A stretch of 64,000 nucleotides of DNA, from assembly GCA_006503535.1 (NCBI GenBank), contig QYRS01000010.1, positions 620,001 through 684,000 of the forward strand, in the 5' to 3' direction. The notes beneath the pieces are model-generated. The model saw only the letters and a list, made by a program, of their open reading frames with translations, did no database searches and was not told the origin of the DNA. Numbering within the stretch: the stretch's first letter is position 1; each line of letters opens with the position of its first letter. Below, in pieces: positions 11,162-21,532 of this stretch. The position numbers and the translations under genes are program-made. This DNA comes from Arthrinium phaeospermum (Eukaryota; Ascomycota; Sordariomycetes; Amphisphaeriales; Apiosporaceae).

Positions 11162-12553
11162 ATGGCGCAACCAGATTACTTGTCTCTCGACCCCGATGAA
11201 CTACAAGAGCATCACAAATACATGCTCAAGACCGGGCTAGGGGAAGAGAAGTTTCTCGAGAGCGAGTGGAACTGCATGGGTATGAAGCTCAAGGCCTTTC
11301 TCTCCTTCGACGGTGGTCCGAGGGTTCAAGAAACTACGGAACCAGAATCCAAGGCGATGAGACTTATGCGTGTTCTTTGTTGCCAGATCATATTGCCAAA
11401 CAGCAAGCGAGGGGCGTCTTCCTCCAAGGCTAATGATCCCACAGAACACCGGTCAAGCATCAAGGGTACAGAGCTGCCTCCAGCCGCGGCTGGCTTACTG
11501 GCCTCTATTCGCGAAAAGAGAAGGCAGCAAAAAGAAAAAGAAGAGGATGAGGCATACTACCGACATCACAAGGTCGAAAGGTATGATTGGAACCAGTACG
11601 ACCCGGATGCGTCGGACGACGATGTCGATGTTTGGAAAGTTAAGTCTTTGTCTGAACCAGATGGGTTGTCGGTGGCCAGCTACGAACCGTGTTCCCCATC
11701 CGATGATGGGTCGTCCATCGGCTCGCCGGTTTTACCATCTGACTTCGGAGCCTCGACCCTTAGTCTTGGAGCCAGCCTTTTAACGGGTCCAGAGCGGCCT
11801 CCTCTCCCCAGAACTCTCCCCTCCATCTGTGCTAGAACGGTTCCACCGGTCCTTTCGAATCGCTCTCTAGATAAGCGGGGTGTGGGGGACAGCGTTGGCG
11901 TCTCTCACGAAACGCGCCGCCGAAGAGATCCAACCCAAGACGAAGAGCACCGCACCCTCGACACTCAATCTGTAGATCCACCTAGATTGGGTAAGGTTCC
12001 CGGCAACAATACACCATTTGCAGCCTCCTTAAAGTCGAGAGAAAGTGTCTCCAGTTCTGGCCCTTCGTCGCCGTCGGCTTCGTCGTCTGCCACTTCTGCC
12101 AATTCTCGAGACAGCACTATACGACCTGGGTCTTCCCAAGGTTCTGTTGTCACGGTAATTGAATCAGTTACTCCGAAGTCCAAAGTAAGCCTTGCTCGTT
12201 CTCCATCCAACCAGAAGGCTAGACTTACGACAGAACACCCTGTAATTCATTCCGAGGAAGAGAATCCACCGCCAGAAGACCAGACTCGGCCCCCTACGAC
12301 AGCAAGACCACGCCTCCACTCCCGACGTAAATCTCTGCAGATGCCAATGGCCTCACCTAGGATCGGTGGAAGATCTCGGCCACCGCTGTCCGGTAGCGCA
12401 TATGGAGGATCGCGCAACTATTGCGGGTGTGATGCGAACGACTGTCGTGAGTGTAGAGAGACCACCACTCCCGAGAAGTACTTTCCATTCGAACATCAAG
12501 GCGCACTGCTGGTCAAACGAGATTCTAAGCGTCACAGCCAATACTACACGTAA
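11162..12553 (+). CDS. serine-rich protein of unknown function
   Basis: A single exon of 463 residues starting MAQPDYLSLDPDELQEHHKY at an ATG in good context (cacaATGGC). The frame is also open for 19 codons upstream, but the ATG at 11162 is preferred. The first 70 residues look folded and acidic. The centre has a charged coiled stretch (REKRRQQKEKEEDEAYYRHH) and an acidic DPDASDDDVDVW motif. The rest is Ser/Pro-rich and probably disordered. A C-terminal cluster CGCDANDCRECRE might bind metal or form disulfides. No signal peptide or membrane segment is visible. I do not recognise a family. An unrecognised intron near 11340-11450 is possible, because a second frame is also open there. Confidence 0.6.
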   Translation: MAQPDYLSLDPDELQEHHKYMLKTGLGEEKFLESEWNCMGMKLKAFLSFDGGPRVQETTEPESKAMRLMRVLCCQIILPNSKRGASSSKANDPTEHRSSIKGTELPPAAAGLLASIREKRRQQKEKEEDEAYYRHHKVERYDWNQYDPDASDDDVDVWKVKSLSEPDGLSVASYEPCSPSDDGSSIGSPVLPSDFGASTLSLGASLLTGPERPPLPRTLPSICARTVPPVLSNRSLDKRGVGDSVGVSHETRRRRDPTQDEEHRTLDTQSVDPPRLGKVPGNNTPFAASLKSRESVSSSGPSSPSASSSATSANSRDSTIRPGSSQGSVVTVIESVTPKSKVSLARSPSNQKARLTTEHPVIHSEEENPPPEDQTRPPTTARPRLHSRRKSLQMPMASPRIGGRSRPPLSGSAYGGSRNYCGCDANDCRECRETTTPEKYFPFEHQGALLVKRDSKRHSQYYT

Positions 12554-13257
12554 ATTAGCTTGATGCTGACTCGTGATGTCAAGGGCAAACTCCGAACAAA
12601 CACTTGGGTGCTGCCCAAGCTTGACACATGCAGCGAGACGAAATGTAGTTAGTCATCCATAGATGCTGAGATATACACACTGTTACATCCAAATATATGA
12701 ACTGTATATTCATACCTCGTACCTTACGCTTACATTTCCGCTTTGTTAGTTATGATTAATACCTATTTTCCTTACCTTCAATTTTCCTGAGCAGAATGTG
12801 TTTCTAAGTCGAAACCACCAAATGGCCCCGCTGGGGCATCCAGCCCATCTCTGTATTGATAAAGCCAGGAAAGAGCGTAAGGACCAACCCGATCGCCAGT
12901 TAAACACGGAAGCAACTGCCATGAGCCGGACCTTTTGCTGCGTCGATGCTGCCAACTTGATGCAACAACCCGTGGCGGTCATGCCCAATCCAAAGGCATC
13001 GTGTACGGCCGGCTGGAGCATCGCATGCACCTCGATAGCCGTAACGTCGCACAGCTCCGCAAACCGGCAACCACGCTGGTATTATTGCTAGCATGTTACC
13101 CACGCCCGCCCATATGCCAACCAGCTTTCGAAGAATAAAACCCGACACTCAGAACACACACGCGCGCGCGCTCTCGCATATTTTCCCAGTCTCTCTCTTC
13201 GATCCCAGTCTTCCACCCCGCGGAGGAAAAACCGAAACCCTGGCAATCCTGCCAAAG
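12554..13257. other. intergenic region
   Basis: About 700 bp between two + strand genes. Short overlapping ORFs on both strands (about 12746-13148) show no motif. The CT-rich stretch near 13190-13210 is probably the leader of the next gene. Confidence 0.5.
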
Positions 13258-13524
13258 ATGAGCTCTTCATCGTCATCATCCTCGTCGTCGTCTTCGTCGC
13301 AACGCTCCTCTCCGGCTCGGGCGTCGCCGCCGCCTTCGCAGAGCAAGTCTGTGACCAAGGGGGCGACCCCGCACCACAGCGCCAAACCGGCAACCTCGCG
13401 TCGTACAAGTACCAAGCCGAGATCTGAAAGGGTGCCGCACGTACGTTGCTGTCGATTTCCTGGCGTACCTATCTCCCTTCACCTTACGTACCTGCTCCTG
13501 CCTTGTCTAGTAGGCGGTGTCTAG

Positions 13525-13557
<33 letters not shown>

Positions 13558-13910
13558 ACGACATCCAACCAAGGGTGAAGTTGAAGTAACTGACGTTGAG
13601 CTATCCCTAGGGTGGCGGCGACGGCGGTGGTAGCAGTGTTTCATCCCTCTCCGGACGAATGGGCAGTGGACTGGAACCGGAAAGGCTGCCGCTTGTTCTG
13701 CCTCCGCCGCTGGCTCTTGTTCACCACTACCAGACGTTCCAGGACATCCCCGCCCCGTCCGTCGACGGCCGTTCGGATGAGGAGGATGAGCTCTCCGAGA
13801 TGTCGGACTGGTCGATGGTCGTCAAGATTCTGTTCGGGTTGGCGGCCGGCACGATCCTGATCTGGCTGATGGTCCAGCTCGTCCTCTTCGCAATCGAGTG
13901 GTCGGTCTAG
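13258..13910 (+). CDS. small serine-rich protein with a C-terminal membrane anchor
   Basis: Two exons (13258-13440 and 13611-13910) joined by a 170-nt GT-AG intron in phase 0 give 160 residues. The N-terminus is a run of 13 serines followed by a Ser/Pro/Lys-rich disordered segment. Exon 2 reads on through a Gly-rich linker to LEPERLPLVLPPPLALVHHY and a conserved-looking acidic stretch SDEEDELSEMSDWSMV. It ends in one hydrophobic helix (about residues 136-157, ILFGLAAGTILIWLMVQLVL) just before the C-terminus, as in tail-anchored proteins. No signal peptide is present. The family is unknown to me. The intron contains an uninterrupted run of 33 C. Confidence 0.65.
13525..13557 (+). repeat. 33-nt uninterrupted C homopolymer inside an intron
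   Basis: Thirty-three consecutive C residues lie within the intron of the tail-anchored protein gene. By far the longest homopolymer in the window; its true length may be uncertain in any assembly. Confidence 0.95.
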
Positions 13911-14417
13911 GGGGGCGAGGCCTGATGGCTTGTGAGGAGACGCGGGAGGAGGATGTCTTTCAAGGGGTCATTAGAGACGGTATAATGTGGTCGTTGTTGG
14001 CTGGCTACGAAAGTCATAATTATTGTTGGTCATGTGCGCTGTGGCGGCTTCTTGCTTGTTGTTGATTGGGACGTTGGGTTTCTCGGGACCATTGCAGCCT
14101 GTACCAGATGAGCGGTCACCTGAGGGTTCAATGCAAATAACTACTACATTCAGTCTGGAATCTGACGCCGAGGCTAGGTGTGTTACAATATCATATCAGT
14201 CCAGTTGTCACGGTTATCACCGAGCTCTTGGTGAGCTTTTGTTTCGCTTGACTGGCAGAAATAACATTCAATTGCGGCTGTTATCTGCAGAAGCCTCGAT
14301 GACAAGCATGTATTCACTGTGTTCACGGATGCATCATCATCAGCCGACCCCCCTTCGTATTGAATTTGTTATGATACCCTTTCGTATTCAATCTGATATT
14401 CCTCTGCCTCTGAGCCA

Positions 14418-14424
14418 TATAAAT
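14418..14424 (+). promoter_or_regulatory. TATA box
   Basis: TATAAAT lies 176 bp upstream of the ATG of the secreted-protein gene, followed by a pyrimidine-rich leader. It is a good candidate core promoter. Confidence 0.55.
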
Positions 14425-14468
14425 ATGTTGCCACGTTCCACCCTTACTGAACTTTTCTTTTTCCTCCT

Positions 14469-14510
14469 CACAACCACTTCTGTCTCCCACACAACCACTT
14501 CTGTCTCTCA
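14469..14510 (+). repeat. 21-bp tandem duplication in a 5' leader
   Basis: Two copies of CACAACCACTTCTGTCTCYCA sit head to tail at 14469-14489 and 14490-14510 and differ at one base. They lie between the TATA box and the ATG of the secreted-protein gene. Confidence 0.85.
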
Positions 14511-14593
14511 CACCACCGCCTTGGAGGCCTCCGCATCTCTCACACCACGAAACCATTTCTAGGGTCAGCTGCACCCTTTGACCAACATTCATC

Positions 14594-15925
14594 ATGTTGC
14601 TGATCGTAGCCCTCTTGGGCCTGCTCTCCATGGTCTCAGCCGCCGTCGACCAACTGATCGTTCACCCTGATAGCCTTTCTGACTACGACTACTCCCTCAA
14701 GGTCGAGAACCACACCGTAACTGCCGTTCTAGCCAACGGTACCGTTATCCACGACAATGCGGACCCGTGTACCAGCAGAACCAATTATCAGGTCGGCAAG
14801 GAGTACTTCGAAAAGGATTGCCCAGCTCCCGTAAAGTACATGAACACCGATGGGCTCTGCGACGTAAGGAAGTCCGTTGGGAGCACCCACAAATGCATTT
14901 CGTTCTGCCAAGTTCGTAAGTAATCCCTTAACAATGCACCAATTTCCATCTGCTAATCAAAGGCTGTTGGCATAATACAGGCACCACCTATTACTATGAG
15001 AAAGAGACGCCCTGGGAGAAGCACTATTGCCACGGGCCTAAGAACTGTCAACTCAGCTCTGGCGCTTATATGAGCTTCAGGTCTCGTTACCACTACCCTG
15101 GCATGGAAAACGTCTACATTTCAGATGTCTCTGGGGGTTGGAAAAGCGGCGACGGCGGCGTGTTCGCATCACCTGGGCAAACCCGACAGCTGAGCTTTGG
15201 CTCGTGCGGATATTGGACTTTCATCTCCATCATAAAGCGTGCCTGGTAGGTACAAAGTATATTCTCTACCTGTACACACAAACATTTGATATCTGGTTGC
15301 CTAACAATGCTTTTTTTGCAGTGGGAGTACCTCGCGAGCGATTGCCAATCAAGATCTCGGTGCTAACGACTGTCTTTACGACAATATATGGGATACTACT
15401 ACCACTGCAAACGACTGCGTCGACCAGAATGCACCTGGGCCGTACCACAGCGACTATACCGTCGGGGGGAAGAACGTCTTCGTCTACATCAGTTGCATGG
15501 ACTTCCATGTCCTTCCATCCTACCAACAAGATGATGCCTATAACAACGCTGTCAAGCTGTCTCAGGACGACCTGACCAAGAAGCTGATGAGTTGGGTCGA
15601 ACTCGCTTGCGACCTCTGGGGCACGAACAATAAAGACGGGAAAGCCATCTATATCCAAGGCAAAGGGCTTATAGGATCTCAGATTGGCAGAAATGGAATA
15701 GTCCTCTACAACGGCATTAAGGGTCGCTGCGGCATGCCAGACTCTAATAGATGGTCTTACAAATGGGTAGGGAACGACGACGATGTTTGGGAGTGGGACA
15801 TCAACGTTCCGGTGAGCGACAAGAAGGCTGGCCTCCCGGCTGCATGGCAGTGCGTCTTGGATTACTTCTGGGATATAGGCGCGCCACAAAAGAACCAGGC
15901 AACAGACTGCAAACTCCATACGTAA
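14594..15925 (+). CDS. secreted protein of unknown family
   Basis: Three exons (14594-14915, 14981-15245, 15322-15925) with introns of 65 and 76 nt join in frame to 396 residues. A classical signal peptide MLLIVALLGLLSMVSA is followed by a luminal sequence with about 16 cysteines and N-glycosylation sites (NHT, NGT). Exon 2 contains CHGPKNCQLSSGAYMSFRSR and the junction restores GSCGYWTFISIIKRAWCGS. Exon 3 is hydrophilic with few basic clusters. No membrane anchor or GPI signal is apparent. The Cys-rich, secreted character suggests an extracellular or host-interaction role, but I recognise no catalytic motif and assign no function. A TATA box and CT-rich leader support real transcription. Confidence 0.75.
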
Positions 15926-16451
15926 ACCACAACGTATGTTGCCTCTAGCAAGCTTAAATGTACTCCATAGTGTACCCTCATAATTCAAACATCGATGTCA
16001 TACAGCTAAGTGCCATTATGTCCAGTGTATAGAGCTTCGCCTCTCCTCGTGTGTCTCTCTATTCGGAGTGACGAATTCGGAACGAATTGGCCTTCTGACA
16101 GATAAAGAGGAGATACAAACGGTCTTCGTGTAACAGAACTCATGCTATGTACAGGAAACAATAATACTAAAGAAGATGTTCTGTTAAGAGAGATAATGTT
16201 ATAACGAAACAGCAAAACCCCAAGTGACTGTAACATATTATAGGAAACAATGGTTCCAAGATCTCTGTTCACAGCTCCTTGTTTCTTTTCTTACAAAGGT
16301 ATTGTGATGACAATTCTACGGATATATACTGGCCCTTTGTATCCCGTCTCCTTTCTTCGAGCCCATACGCAACCTGTCACCGCACCAATCGTATTTAGAA
16401 GAACCTCGCCAAGGCTTTTACTACGATACGACTGATAAAGACTCTTTCACC
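15926..16451. other. intergenic region
   Basis: About 525 bp between two + strand genes. AT-rich, with a TATATA-like stretch near 16320 that could serve the next gene. No other feature seen. Confidence 0.5.
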
Positions 16452-16817
16452 ATGACGACGGATCCATCCACTACAATGGCGACCTCTTCATCTGCGCCTA
16501 AGTTTTATAAATCTACGCATGAGACATCCGATACTGCAAATTCCGACGCGGGCTTTCCAACGGGTCTGTCCATGGAGGGTGTCATCGGCATATGTCTTTC
16601 GGCGAGCCTATTGGTCCTCCTCTCCATGATGGTCTACTTCTGCTACAAGGCCAGGCAAGGCAGGGCCGCGCGAAGGCGACGACTAGCACAAAGAGAACGT
16701 GAGACTGCGCCCACACTGCCTCCGCTACCCGACATCGACATTGAGCTCGGTGAACTGACCCGGCCACCTCCTCCTGCAAGAACCAGGCGGCCGAGCAGGT
16801 TTGTTGAGCACGTGTAG
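16452..16817 (+). CDS. small single-pass membrane protein of unknown function
   Basis: A single-exon frame of 121 residues with a good start context (caccATGAC). The N-terminal 40 residues are Ser/Thr-rich (DPSTTMATSSSAPK), followed by one hydrophobic segment at about 43-66 (GVIGICLSASLLVLLSMMVY). Then comes a basic stop-transfer cluster (KARQGRAARRRRLAQRER) and a Pro-rich tail with PPLPDIDIELGEL. The layout resembles fungal small Ser/Thr-rich, single-TM proteins related to wall-stress sensors, but there is no signal peptide and no WSC domain. Only the ORF architecture supports it. Confidence 0.5.
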   Translation: MTTDPSTTMATSSSAPKFYKSTHETSDTANSDAGFPTGLSMEGVIGICLSASLLVLLSMMVYFCYKARQGRAARRRRLAQRERETAPTLPPLPDIDIELGELTRPPPPARTRRPSRFVEHV

Positions 16818-17177
16818 TAGAGCTCTGATGAGTAGATTTTGTGCGCTTGTGTAATCATGAGGACACGTGTCTGTCTCATGTTCAGACTGTTTTCGTTCTG
16901 TTTCCCAAGTGATAGCTTGCTCAGTATCTGCTCCAGCCTCCATGGTTTCATCAGTAACTGGGTAGACTATTTCCACTTGGATACGTAGATGTTTAATGGA
17001 TGTAAGTCATATGTCACTGTAATAGATATCTAACACAACTCAAATTTGTTCCCGACCATTAATTGCTGATATGATTCATAGGACGAAGATCCTGTACTGC
17101 GCCTTGTTATGTACTTATATTGTTAAGTTTCATGCTAACTACAAGAGACAACTCGTCACGAAATCTACACTCCCATC
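16818..17177. other. convergent intergenic region
   Basis: About 360 bp between a + strand stop codon and the superoxide dismutase stop codon. AT-rich; nothing recognised. Confidence 0.5.
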
Positions 17178-17913
17178 TCAGATGCTGGCCTGTGTCTTGA
17201 GGACCTTGAAAGCATCTTCCCGCTGCCCGGCGAAGCGGGTCTCGCACGTCTTCCAGTTGACGACCTGCCAGATGTTCTTAACGTAGGTCGCCTTGTCGTT
17301 CTTGTACAGTAGGTAGTAGGCGTGCTCCCACATGTCCACGCCCAGGACGGGCGTGTCGCCCACGACGACGGCCTCCTGGTTCGCGAGGGTCACGATCCGC
17401 AGCCGACCGCCCGTCGCGGCCTCCCGGACGAGCCAGCCCCACCCGCTGCCCTGGATGCCCAGCAGGGCGGCGCCGAAGGCCGCCTGGAACTGGTCGAGGC
17501 TGCCCCACGTCGCGTCAATGGCCGCCAGCAGCCGGGGCGCGCTGGCGGCGATATCGGCGTCGGGCGACGATGCCGGGGCCAGGTTCTCCCAGAACAGCGA
17601 GTGGTTGATGTGGCCGCCGCCGTTGAAGCGGATGGCCGAGAGCTGCGCCGCCGAGTCGTGGAGCTTTCCCTCCGAAAGGGCGGCGGCGGAGGCTTCCAGC
17701 GCCTTGTTCAGGTTCCTCACGTAGGCCTGGTGGTGCTTGCTGTGGTGCAGCTCCATTATCTCCCTGGAGATGCTGGGTTCCAATGCCTTAATACGTGGGA
17801 CCGCCACAATGATAAGTATATGACCCGACTGGACGAAACGTGCTCATCAGCGGAACAGCGGAACTTACATCGTAGGCATAGGGAAGCTTGGGGAGAGTGT
17901 AAGCTCCAGCCAT
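17178..17913 (-). CDS. manganese superoxide dismutase, probably cytosolic
   Basis: Exon 1 (17869-17913) encodes MAGAYTLPKLPYAYD. An 81-nt intron (17787-17867) separates it from exon 2 (17178-17786). The product has 217 residues. The metal ligands are all present: His29 in ELHHSKHH, His77 in GGGHINHSLFW, and Asp166 and His170 in DMWEHAYYLLY. Gln127 in GIQGSGWGWL is the Mn-type signature. The enzyme disproportionates superoxide to peroxide and oxygen. The fold begins directly at the initiator region, without the basic amphipathic presequence of mitochondrial forms. This suggests a cytosolic isoform, as known for some fungal MnSODs. No SKL-like peroxisomal ending is present (ends QASI). The localisation is inferred; the enzyme identity is secure. 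Confidence 0.95.
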
Positions 17914-18642
17914 GGTAACGGAACTGGTTTGTGCGGAGATGAATTGAGTTTGCAACGTTCAATTAAGGTGTTCTGTGGCTGCGAGGTAGAGGTAGAAAGC
18001 GACAGGCCGTTAGAGTTAATTCGAAAGCAACCTCAATGGCACGCAGTTGTTGGATAGCAAAGTAGAAGGAGTTGGGCACCTTGAGGGCTGGGACCCGGGC
18101 TGTTTATCACGGGGTTCGCAATGCACCCTCCTCCCTGGCCATCAAGGTATTCTTGCATACCGCATTCTTACTTCCGATCGCAAATTTCCAAGTGAAACCG
18201 CGTAATAGATTGAGCTGATTTCAGAAACAGGTATGATGTTGTCACGTTTTACATCTTTGCATGAGGATCTGCCCTTTGTCTGGGGCACACTTGAGGTAAA
18301 ATGCGCAAACTTGCTCACCCCCCTTGACCTAACGGCGTACCATACAACAGGAAACTTGCTCAACACAACGGCTCGGTCTTTCAACGGTCGCCCGACCTGA
18401 TCAGCTGGGTCCTAATTTCAACGGTCTCCTTCTTTCTGCTATATTAATACGCTTCTCTGTTTTCATTGTTTTCTCGGGTCTGTTTCTCGTCCATATAATC
18501 CACTCTCTTTCCTCGGTTCTGACACTTGATCTTTACTATCTTCACTTCAGCATCGACAAAACTTTCAGTTTAATTCCATTTTCATCACTATACTCTTATC
18601 AAATCTTACTTCAGTTCACTGCTTCAAGCACCATATCCCACC
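17914..18642. other. divergent intergenic region
   Basis: About 730 bp upstream of the SOD gene and of the locus at 18643. The right end has a TATATTAATA element near 18440 and a long CT-rich tract, as in fungal leaders. Confidence 0.5.
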
Positions 18643-19159
18643 ATGTGCGGCGATACTTCAAGGCAATCTTACGGCGGTGCAATCGCCATTCTTAACCCCC
18701 TCGAACGTGTCAGCGGAGGACTTCCTGAAATGGACACAGGAGTGTCTGGAAGATTGGTTTTTCACAGTGCCAGCGACAATGGCTTGGCAACGGATGCTAC
18801 TTTCACACATGCCGAAAACGTCGGATGTTGTGACGAAGCGTTGTACACTATTGGCATCCAGTAAGACACCTCTTCCTTCCAGCACTTATTCAGCTTCACT
18901 TTTATCAGACCATCTAACAGTATATAGCAAATTGGGGGACCTGACCACTTCGGCATTCGTCAGCCCCTTCATACACAAGTTCAGTCTAGATGGGAAAGAC
19001 CTGGGCTGCAGTAATCCAGGATCACGGAGTCTGAGCACGAGCCTGAGCCAACCCTTGAGGATCGAGGTCGGCCATGAGGGCATCATAGGCCGCAGGGTGA
19101 CAGTATGGAAACAGGGTGGTATCTCACCTCTAGCTGAGGGTATCATAGGTTATAATTAA
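18643..19159 (+). other. possible protein-coding locus, gene model unresolved
   Basis: The region follows a fungal-type promoter and has an ATG in excellent context (cccaccATGTG at 18643), which opens only 73 codons. A second frame, without a nearby ATG, is open from before 18677 to 19159 and reads FLTPSNVSAEDFLKWTQECL, then IEVGHEGIIGRRVTVWKQGG. A GT-AG intron of 60 nt (18861-18920, CTAAC near the acceptor) would keep that frame. The first part faintly recalls EthD-like ferredoxin folds, but the match is too weak to call. It may be a gene with a missed 5' exon, a frameshifted copy or chance. Confidence 0.3.
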
Positions 19160-19369
19160 TAGGAAACAGAGCATCTTTATATTATTTTTTACGAACTTCA
19201 CAAGTGAATGAAAGGCAATAGATGGGTTGTGTTCTTAACGGATTTCTTCCTAATCCAAGTCGTATACGCTACTGCTCCCTATATAGAAGAAGGACGCAAC
19301 CAAACTCTCCAGCCTCCTTGGAGAGAGAGAAAAACAAGCAAGCGATATCGAAACCCGGAAACCTTCCTA

Positions 19370-21532
19370 CTACTTGCGGGCTCCCCACATAGACCCCTTG
19401 CTGGCCTTCTTCTCCAGCTTCTTTTCCTTCTCAGCGGCCTTTTCCGCGGCCTTTCTCTCCTTCTCGGCGGCCTTCTTCTCTTTGCGAACCCGCTCCCGCT
19501 CCTCCGCCTCCATCCGGGCTCGGAGGGTCTTCTGCCGGAGCCGCTCCCCTTCCTCGCCGGCGTCCACCTCCGTGGCGGTGAGCCAGGGCGTCGGGCCGCG
19601 CATCGGCTGCTCGTACGTCTTGAGTCGCCGCGAATTGGTCGGGACGGGCACCCGCTGGTGGCGCGGACGGCTCGAGGAGCCGGCGGTCGAGCTGGTGATG
19701 GAAGAGCTGCTCGGTTGCGGGGAGGGCGAGCCCGGGTCGGGCATGCTGGCGGTCGAGTACACGGAGGAGGAGGATGAGCGTGGTGTGCTGGAGGCGACCA
19801 CTTCGACTGGCGTGATCGAATGGATGGTGCTGTTGCCGGGCGAAGCGGGGAGGGCAGACATTCCAGGGGGCGACGGTGGGATGCGGCCGGGGTGTGGTGG
19901 TGTGAGTAAGGCCACCTCTTTGCCCTTGCCCTTGTCGACTCTCGGTCGGATCTTTGCCAGTATGGACTCGTACTCGTCTCCATACTCCTCGTCTTCGTCC
20001 TCTTCCGCGATTTTCCCCAAGGAGGGCTTCTTGGTGCTGGATGGTGTTCTTTTGCCCCTTTTCTTGATGTTCAGGGGAGAAGGGACGCCGGTAGGTTCTG
20101 GATCAAGCTCCTAGCTGTGATCGGAAGCAATGCGGCGTGCCTCTGCCAGCAAGTCGTCGACGCTGTGCTGGCTATCATCGATTTCCGATGGTGACTCGGG
20201 CGATGAGGCCGCGACTCTCACATGGGCAGGGAGAGCTGGCATCGGGATCATCAGAGGTTCACGCTTAGGCGTGGACGGGTTTGCCGGCATCTGAGGTGAA
20301 AGAACTGGGTGGTACAGTTGGGATGGAAACTCATCGCCATCTCGTTTTCCGAGCAGCCCGTAACCTTTGCTCGATGAGCCAGGTGCATCAACGTCGCGTC
20401 GATGTCTAACAAACCCGGCAGGGGACAATCTCAAAGGACTGATACTGTGTGAAGGGCTTCCATCGCCTTTGAACGGGGTCATTGGCTCTTTGGGAGGCGG
20501 CTTGGACGGCGGCGGACCAGGAAGCGGAGGACAATCGACAGGCTCCGCAAATTGCTGGATCATCATTGCAGGCGGTATGGTAGGTGACTCCGGCAGTGAC
20601 GTTTCTGGCTGATCTTCATGATCCGTACTTGCCAACGAATCTTGGTTGGAAATGGTTGGCAAGATGGAGCATAGCTCTTCCAGGTCGACGGTCTCGTCGT
20701 CTTGCACGAGATCGTCAATCATGTCGGCGCTTGTGACTACACCGGGCTTCTCGGCAACCAGGATGAGTTTCGACTGCTCTACCAGGTCCAAGATCGCGCT
20801 AAAGTCATCCGGTCCCAGAACGAAGTCGAGTTCTGGTAAAACTGGTGTTGGTGCACGCGCAATCTTGACAGGACTGGGACCTGGGCTTGATTCCTCTTCA
20901 ACATCTGTCATGAAGGCTACAATGGGTTGTGTTAGTGGGATTGTTCATTCTTATTCCTTCAAGGTCAATGCACTCACCATTATCATTTGCGGGTCCATCT
21001 CCGCTTGCCGGTCTTTCCTCACTCGAGCGCCTTTCACTGCTCGAGAGCCTTTCATCACTATTCTGATCCGATCCAGGCTCGTAGCCTGAGTCAGGCGAGG
21101 CCAGGTTCGCGGCGGTGACGGGGTCTTTGGGGATGAGCAGGCCGCTTTGAAGCGCATCCACCAGGGAGATATTCTGTTTCGCGAGAGCAGGATGGACGAG
21201 CACATTCAAGTGCATTAATTCCTGAGGCGACAGTGTGTTTCCTGCCGTGGTTTTGAAGTAACGGTGCGGTACTTCACCGACAGGAACTGTGATCAGGAGG
21301 GATCTCCGGCAGGATTCGTCGGTGATGGATGTTGGAGCGCTCGATACATCCTTCGCTACTGCCTCCTCCTCGTGCACCGTCGGCTTCTGCCTTTGCACGA
21401 GGGATAGCAGTTTCATAGCCAATGTGCTTTGAGGCTTGACTTTTGCCTTTTTCGAGTTATTCGCACCTGCAAGCGTCAGCGACATCTCAGAGGGTCTCTG
21501 GTAGCAGGAGACGAAATACCTTGCAAATCCAT
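19370..21532 (-). CDS. disordered Ser/Pro-rich protein of unknown function, interrupted by one in-frame TAG
   Basis: Exon 1 is only 13 nt (21520-21532, ATG GAT TTG CAA G). A 53-nt intron with CTGAC branch (21467-21519) joins it to exon 2 (20978-21466), giving MDLQGANNSKKAKVKPQSTL. A 61-nt intron (20917-20977) leads to exon 3. Exon 3 runs in one frame to TAA or TAG at 19370-19372 except for a single TAG at 20111-20113 after RRIASDHS. Downstream the frame continues ELDPEPTGVPSPLNIKKRGK, has no ATG near its start, and ends in a Lys/Glu-rich coiled coil and SKGSMWGARK. Termination at the TAG gives 435 residues; removal of a possible 111-nt intron (20111-20221) gives about 645. Repeated Ser/Pro and acidic stretches suggest a regulatory nuclear or cytoskeletal protein. 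I do not recognise the family. Confidence 0.7.

Larger units (their letters stand above)
13911..14593. other. intergenic region and promoter of the secreted-protein gene
   Basis: About 680 bp. The proximal half carries a TATA box and a CT-rich leader with a tandem duplication, listed separately. I see no further gene. Confidence 0.6.

Noticed and set aside
19374..20114. 246-codon ORF antisense to the two-part gene at 19370-21532
   Set aside because: It arises from the Ser- and Lys/Glu-rich codons of the opposite strand; no independent signal.
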